From positions 558,001 through 622,000 of the forward strand of contig NZ_BCRD01000001.1 in NCBI RefSeq assembly GCF_001552415.1: a stretch of 64,000 bases of DNA, read 5' to 3'. The DNA is from Corynebacterium xerosis NBRC 16721 = ATCC 373 (GTDB taxonomy: Bacteria > Actinomycetota > Actinomycetes > Mycobacteriales > Mycobacteriaceae). This document shows, one piece after another, positions 60,510 to 64,000 of this stretch. The first letter of the stretch is position 1. Each line of letters begins with the position of its first letter. The notes beneath the pieces were generated by a model. The model had not been told where the DNA came from and did not search any database. It saw only the letters and a program-made list of their open reading frames with translations. Position numbers and translations under genes: made by a program.

Positions 60510-61265
60510 ATGGACCTTTCGACGTGGGCGTTGCTCGTCATCGCCGTGGTTGCCCTGGTGGGGGCGTGCCTGCAACGGGTCTCCGGCATGGGGCTGGGGC
60601 TGATCGGCGCGCCGGTGCTGAGCCTGATCGTGGGGCCGGTGGCGGGCGTGCTGATCATCAACGTCCTCGCGGCCGTCAACGCGATCTTCCAGACGCTGTC
60701 GGTGCGCGAGAACGTGGATTGGCGGAAGTTCTGGTTGATCGGCCCGGTGATGCTCGCCGGGGCGATCCCGGGCGCCTGGGTCGTCCATTCCACGCCGACG
60801 GCGCCGTTGCAGGTCATCGTCGGCGCTCTGGTTCTGTTGGGGCTGACGGTGACCACCATCATGCCCAACCACGTGCGCATCGACGGCCGCGGTTACGCGA
60901 TGGCCTCCGGTGCGGCCGGCGGGTTCATGAACACCCTGGCCGGCATCGCCGGGCCCGCCATCACCGTCTACGCGCAGGCCAGCCGGTGGCCGCAGAAGAC
61001 GTTCGCGGCGACGCTGCAGCCGCTGTTCTTCGTCTCCGGGGCCGTGTCGCTGACGGTGAAGGAATTGTCGGCCGCCGAACCGATCATCCCGCATGCGCCC
61101 TGGCACCTGTGGGCCATCGGCCTGGTGGCCATGGTGGCGGGCCTGAAGATCGGCACCGTCATCGCCAAGCGCACCGACGTGCGGAAAGCCCGGCGGCTGG
61201 CGCTGATCGTCGCCTCCACCGGCGCGGCGGTGACGCTGGTCCGCGGCCTCATCGGGATGTTCTAG
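60510..61265 (+). CDS. TauE/SafE family sulfite exporter-like permease
   Basis: A 251-aa membrane protein with about 8 helices and the TauE/SafE pattern: 'QRVSGMGLGLIGAPVLSLI' in the first half and 'AAGGFMNTLAGIAGPAITVYAQ' in the second (inverted repeats of one motif). Substrates of the family include sulfite, sulfoacetate and other anions; not determinable here. Confidence 0.88.
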   Translation: MDLSTWALLVIAVVALVGACLQRVSGMGLGLIGAPVLSLIVGPVAGVLIINVLAAVNAIFQTLSVRENVDWRKFWLIGPVMLAGAIPGAWVVHSTPTAPLQVIVGALVLLGLTVTTIMPNHVRIDGRGYAMASGAAGGFMNTLAGIAGPAITVYAQASRWPQKTFAATLQPLFFVSGAVSLTVKELSAAEPIIPHAPWHLWAIGLVAMVAGLKIGTVIAKRTDVRKARRLALIVASTGAAVTLVRGLIGMF

Positions 61266-61337
61266 GAGCCGGTGCCGAGCGGAGCAGCCAAGCTGGGACA
61301 GCGCCGCCCGGAACATCCCCGCCTGGAACAGGGCAGC

Positions 61338-62143
<806 letters not shown>

Positions 62144-62147
<4 letters not shown>

Positions 62148-63121
62148 CGCTGATCCTCCTCGTAGTTGGCGCGCTCGGACTTCTCCACGACGCGGGCGTT
62201 GACCGGGGGCACGCCCTCGGCGTCGGCGAGGGCCGCGAGCTGGCGGGCGGTGAGATGGCGCGTGGCGCCCTTGGCGAAGTGCTTCTCCAGGAAATGCTGG
62301 CCGACCATCAGGATCGACGTGATGACCAGGTACCAGGTGGCGGCGACGAGCAGCATCGGCACCGGCAGGAACAGCTCGTTGGCGATGTCCGTGGCGCGGC
62401 CGTAGAGCTCGGCGGTGTAGGGCACCGCGACGACCAGCGAGGTGGTCTTCAGCAGCGAGATGAACTCGTTGCCCGTCGGCGGGATGATGATGCGCATCGC
62501 CTGGGGCAGCACCGTGCGGCGGATGGTCTGGCCCCAGCTCATGCCCAGGGCCTTCGACGCCTCCGTCTGGCCCTCCGGGACCGCCTGGATGCCGGCGCGG
62601 ACGATCTCGGCCATGTAGGCGGCCTCGTTGAGGCCCAGGCCCAGCACGGCGAGCAGGAACGTGTTCTGCAGCGCCGTCTGCAGGTCCAGCTCGGCGAAGC
62701 CGACGTTGACGGAGCTGTAGATGGTGCCCAGCAGGCCCCAGAAGACCAGCTGGACGTAGACCGGGGTGCCGCGGAAGATCCACAGGTAGACCCACGAAAT
62801 GGTCGACAGCACCGGGTTGTCGGACATGCGCAGCACCGCGATGAGCGCACCGCCGACGATGCCGATGAGCATCGCCAGGATCGTCAGGGCCAGCGTGTGC
62901 AGCGCGGCCTCCGCGATGCGGGTGTCCAGGAGGTACTTGAAGTACACGTCCCAGTGGTAGGCCTCGTTGCGGGCGGCGCCGATGACGAACCACGCGGCCA
63001 GCGCCAGCAGGATGGCGGCGCCGATCCACCGGCCCGGGTGGGGCAGCGGCTTGGCCTTGATGGGCGCGTCGAGCTCGCGCTCGGTCGGCTCGTGGCGGGA
63101 GCCGTCGGTCGTCTCCGTCAT
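62144..63121 (-). CDS. polar amino-acid ABC transporter, permease
   Basis: A 325-aa HisM/GlnP-type permease. A cytosolic N-terminus (1–30) precedes about six helices, and the EAA loop is '[22 protein letters not shown]'. A C-terminal tail (about 275–325) is longer than usual. One permease gene means a homodimer or an unlinked partner. The ATG overlaps the substrate-binding protein stop by 4 nt. Confidence 0.95.
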
Positions 63122-64000
63122 CGGATGTCCTCTCCATTGATGCGCGCCTGGTCCACGGCGCCGTCGTCGAGCCCCCACATGGTCAGGATGCGCTCGTACT
63201 CACCGGTGTCGATGAGGTGCTGCAATGCGTCGGCCAGCAGCGGGGCCAATTCCGAGTCCTTCGGCACCGGCCAGCCGAAGGGGGCGCCGTCGTAGATGTC
63301 GCCGGCCATCTCCAGCTTCCCGTCGGCGCGGGCGACGGCCCACGCGGACACGGGGGAGTCGGCGGCCATCGCGTCGGCGCGGCCGAGGACGACCGCCGTC
63401 GCCGCGGTTCCCGCGTCCTGGTAAGCCAGGCGCTTGATCGGCTCCTTGCCCTCCTCGACGCAGGCGGCGCTGCGGGCGGGCAGGTCCTCCATCTCCGCGA
63501 CGGTGCCGCGCTGGACGGCGATCTCGCGTCCACAGGCGTCGTCCGGCGTGATGGTCGAACCCGCCGGGCGCGCCCACTGCAGGCCGGTGTCCAGGTAATC
63601 GACGAAGTCGTACGTCTGGCGCCGTTCGTCGTTGCTGGTGAAACCGGACGCGCCGAAGTCGACGGTGCCCGCCGAAATCGACGGCAGGATCAGCGTGAAG
63701 TCCTGCTCGCGCACGACCAGGTCCAGGTCGAGCACGTTGGCCGCGGCGCGGGCGAGATCGAGGTCGAAGCCGATGATCTGCCCGCCCGCGTCCTTGAACT
63801 CCAGCGGCGCGAACGGCGGGTTGGTGCCGATCGAGATGGTGCCGCGGGCGCGGATGTCCTCCGGCACCCGTTCGGCGAGTTCGGGCACGGCGTCCGGGGC
63901 CACCGGTTCCCACCCGTCGGGATGGCCGCCTTCGTCGTTGGTGACACAGCCGGCCAACCCCAATGTCAGTGCGGCCGCCAGCGAAGCCGCGGCGGCGGCG
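63118..64000 (-). CDS. amino-acid ABC transporter substrate-binding lipoprotein (5' end cut by window)
   Basis: About 294 residues of a family-3 solute-binding protein. The window ends inside the signal peptide; the lipobox 'GLAGC' remains, so Lgt/LspA processing is expected. Family blocks: '[29 protein letters not shown]', '[21 protein letters not shown]', '[13 protein letters not shown]' and '[18 protein letters not shown]'. Two Cys ('DACGRE', 'SAACVEEG') may form a disulfide. Ligand: a polar amino acid, unspecified. Confidence 0.93.
   Translation of the reverse strand, partial: AAAAASLAAALTLGLAGCVTNDEGGHPDGWEPVAPDAVPELAERVPEDIRARGTISIGTNPPFAPLEFKDAGGQIIGFDLDLARAAANVLDLDLVVREQDFTLILPSISAGTVDFGASGFTSNDERRQTYDFVDYLDTGLQWARPAGSTITPDDACGREIAVQRGTVAEMEDLPARSAACVEEGKEPIKRLAYQDAGTAATAVVLGRADAMAADSPVSAWAVARADGKLEMAGDIYDGAPFGWPVPKDSELAPLLADALQHLIDTGEYERILTMWGLDDGAVDQARINGEDIR

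Overview
This 64 kb window is very GC-rich and almost fully coding. It comes from an actinobacterium, most likely a Corynebacterium. The evidence is the conserved hisDCB–hisHA–impA–hisFI–trpE–(TIGR02234)–trpCBA–lgt–pyk order, a BioQ-type TetR gene beside glgX, the TreYZ trehalose pathway, a DUF222/HNH gene, a BsaP gene after bioB, and about twenty genes whose start codon lies 6–8 nt after a -10 box (leaderless transcripts). The window looks chromosomal. I see no rRNA, tRNA, CRISPR array, insertion sequence or prophage.

Layout. 1–8.8 kb: a partial YjbR gene and treZ, then yigZ, a crotonase, a small membrane protein and an Hsp15-like S4 protein; on the other strand treY with a small alarmone synthetase 8 nt behind it. 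8.9–13.5 kb: a DEDDh exonuclease–BRCT protein, an orphan HigA-like regulator, a perfect 29-bp inverted repeat and glgX. With treY and treZ, glgX makes a glycogen-debranching and trehalose-forming set. 13.6–18.6 kb: the biotin module bioQ–bioB–bsaP and bioF, with BioQ-like operators before bioB and bioF. Between them lie an AldA-type dehydrogenase lacking its N-terminus and a His-rich peptide gene behind a palindromic operator. 18.7–23 kb: a membrane protein and nadA-nadB-nadC (de novo NAD). 23–27.4 kb: a flavin monooxygenase and three helical-repeat proteins, two of them paralogous.

27.6–48 kb: the his/trp block. After hisDCB it is interrupted by a 57-aa membrane peptide, two MFS transporters, a TMCO4/DUF726 hydrolase with a Cys-rich segment, and a reverse-strand LMW-phosphatase/arsenate-reductase-like gene. 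It resumes with hisH, hisA (PriA-like), impA, hisF, hisI, trpE, a Trp-associated membrane protein, trpC, trpB, trpA, lgt and pyk. No trpF, trpG or trpD is present here, so HisA may also supply the TrpF step. 48–58.8 kb: a BCCT transporter, an OYE reductase, a luciferase-like monooxygenase, an M20 amidohydrolase, a DUF222/HNH protein, a GalT-like DUF4921 protein, glycerate kinase and a small unknown protein. 59–64 kb: NADP-glutamate dehydrogenase, a TauE/SafE permease and a polar amino-acid ABC transporter whose lipoprotein gene runs off the window.

Signals outside the genes include a dispersed 11-bp motif CGTCG[C/T]NAAGC (21 copies found by eye, 7 of them intergenic), three 11-bp-spaced PHO-box-like repeats upstream of the phosphatase-like gene, several terminator hairpins and many short tandem repeats at gene joints.
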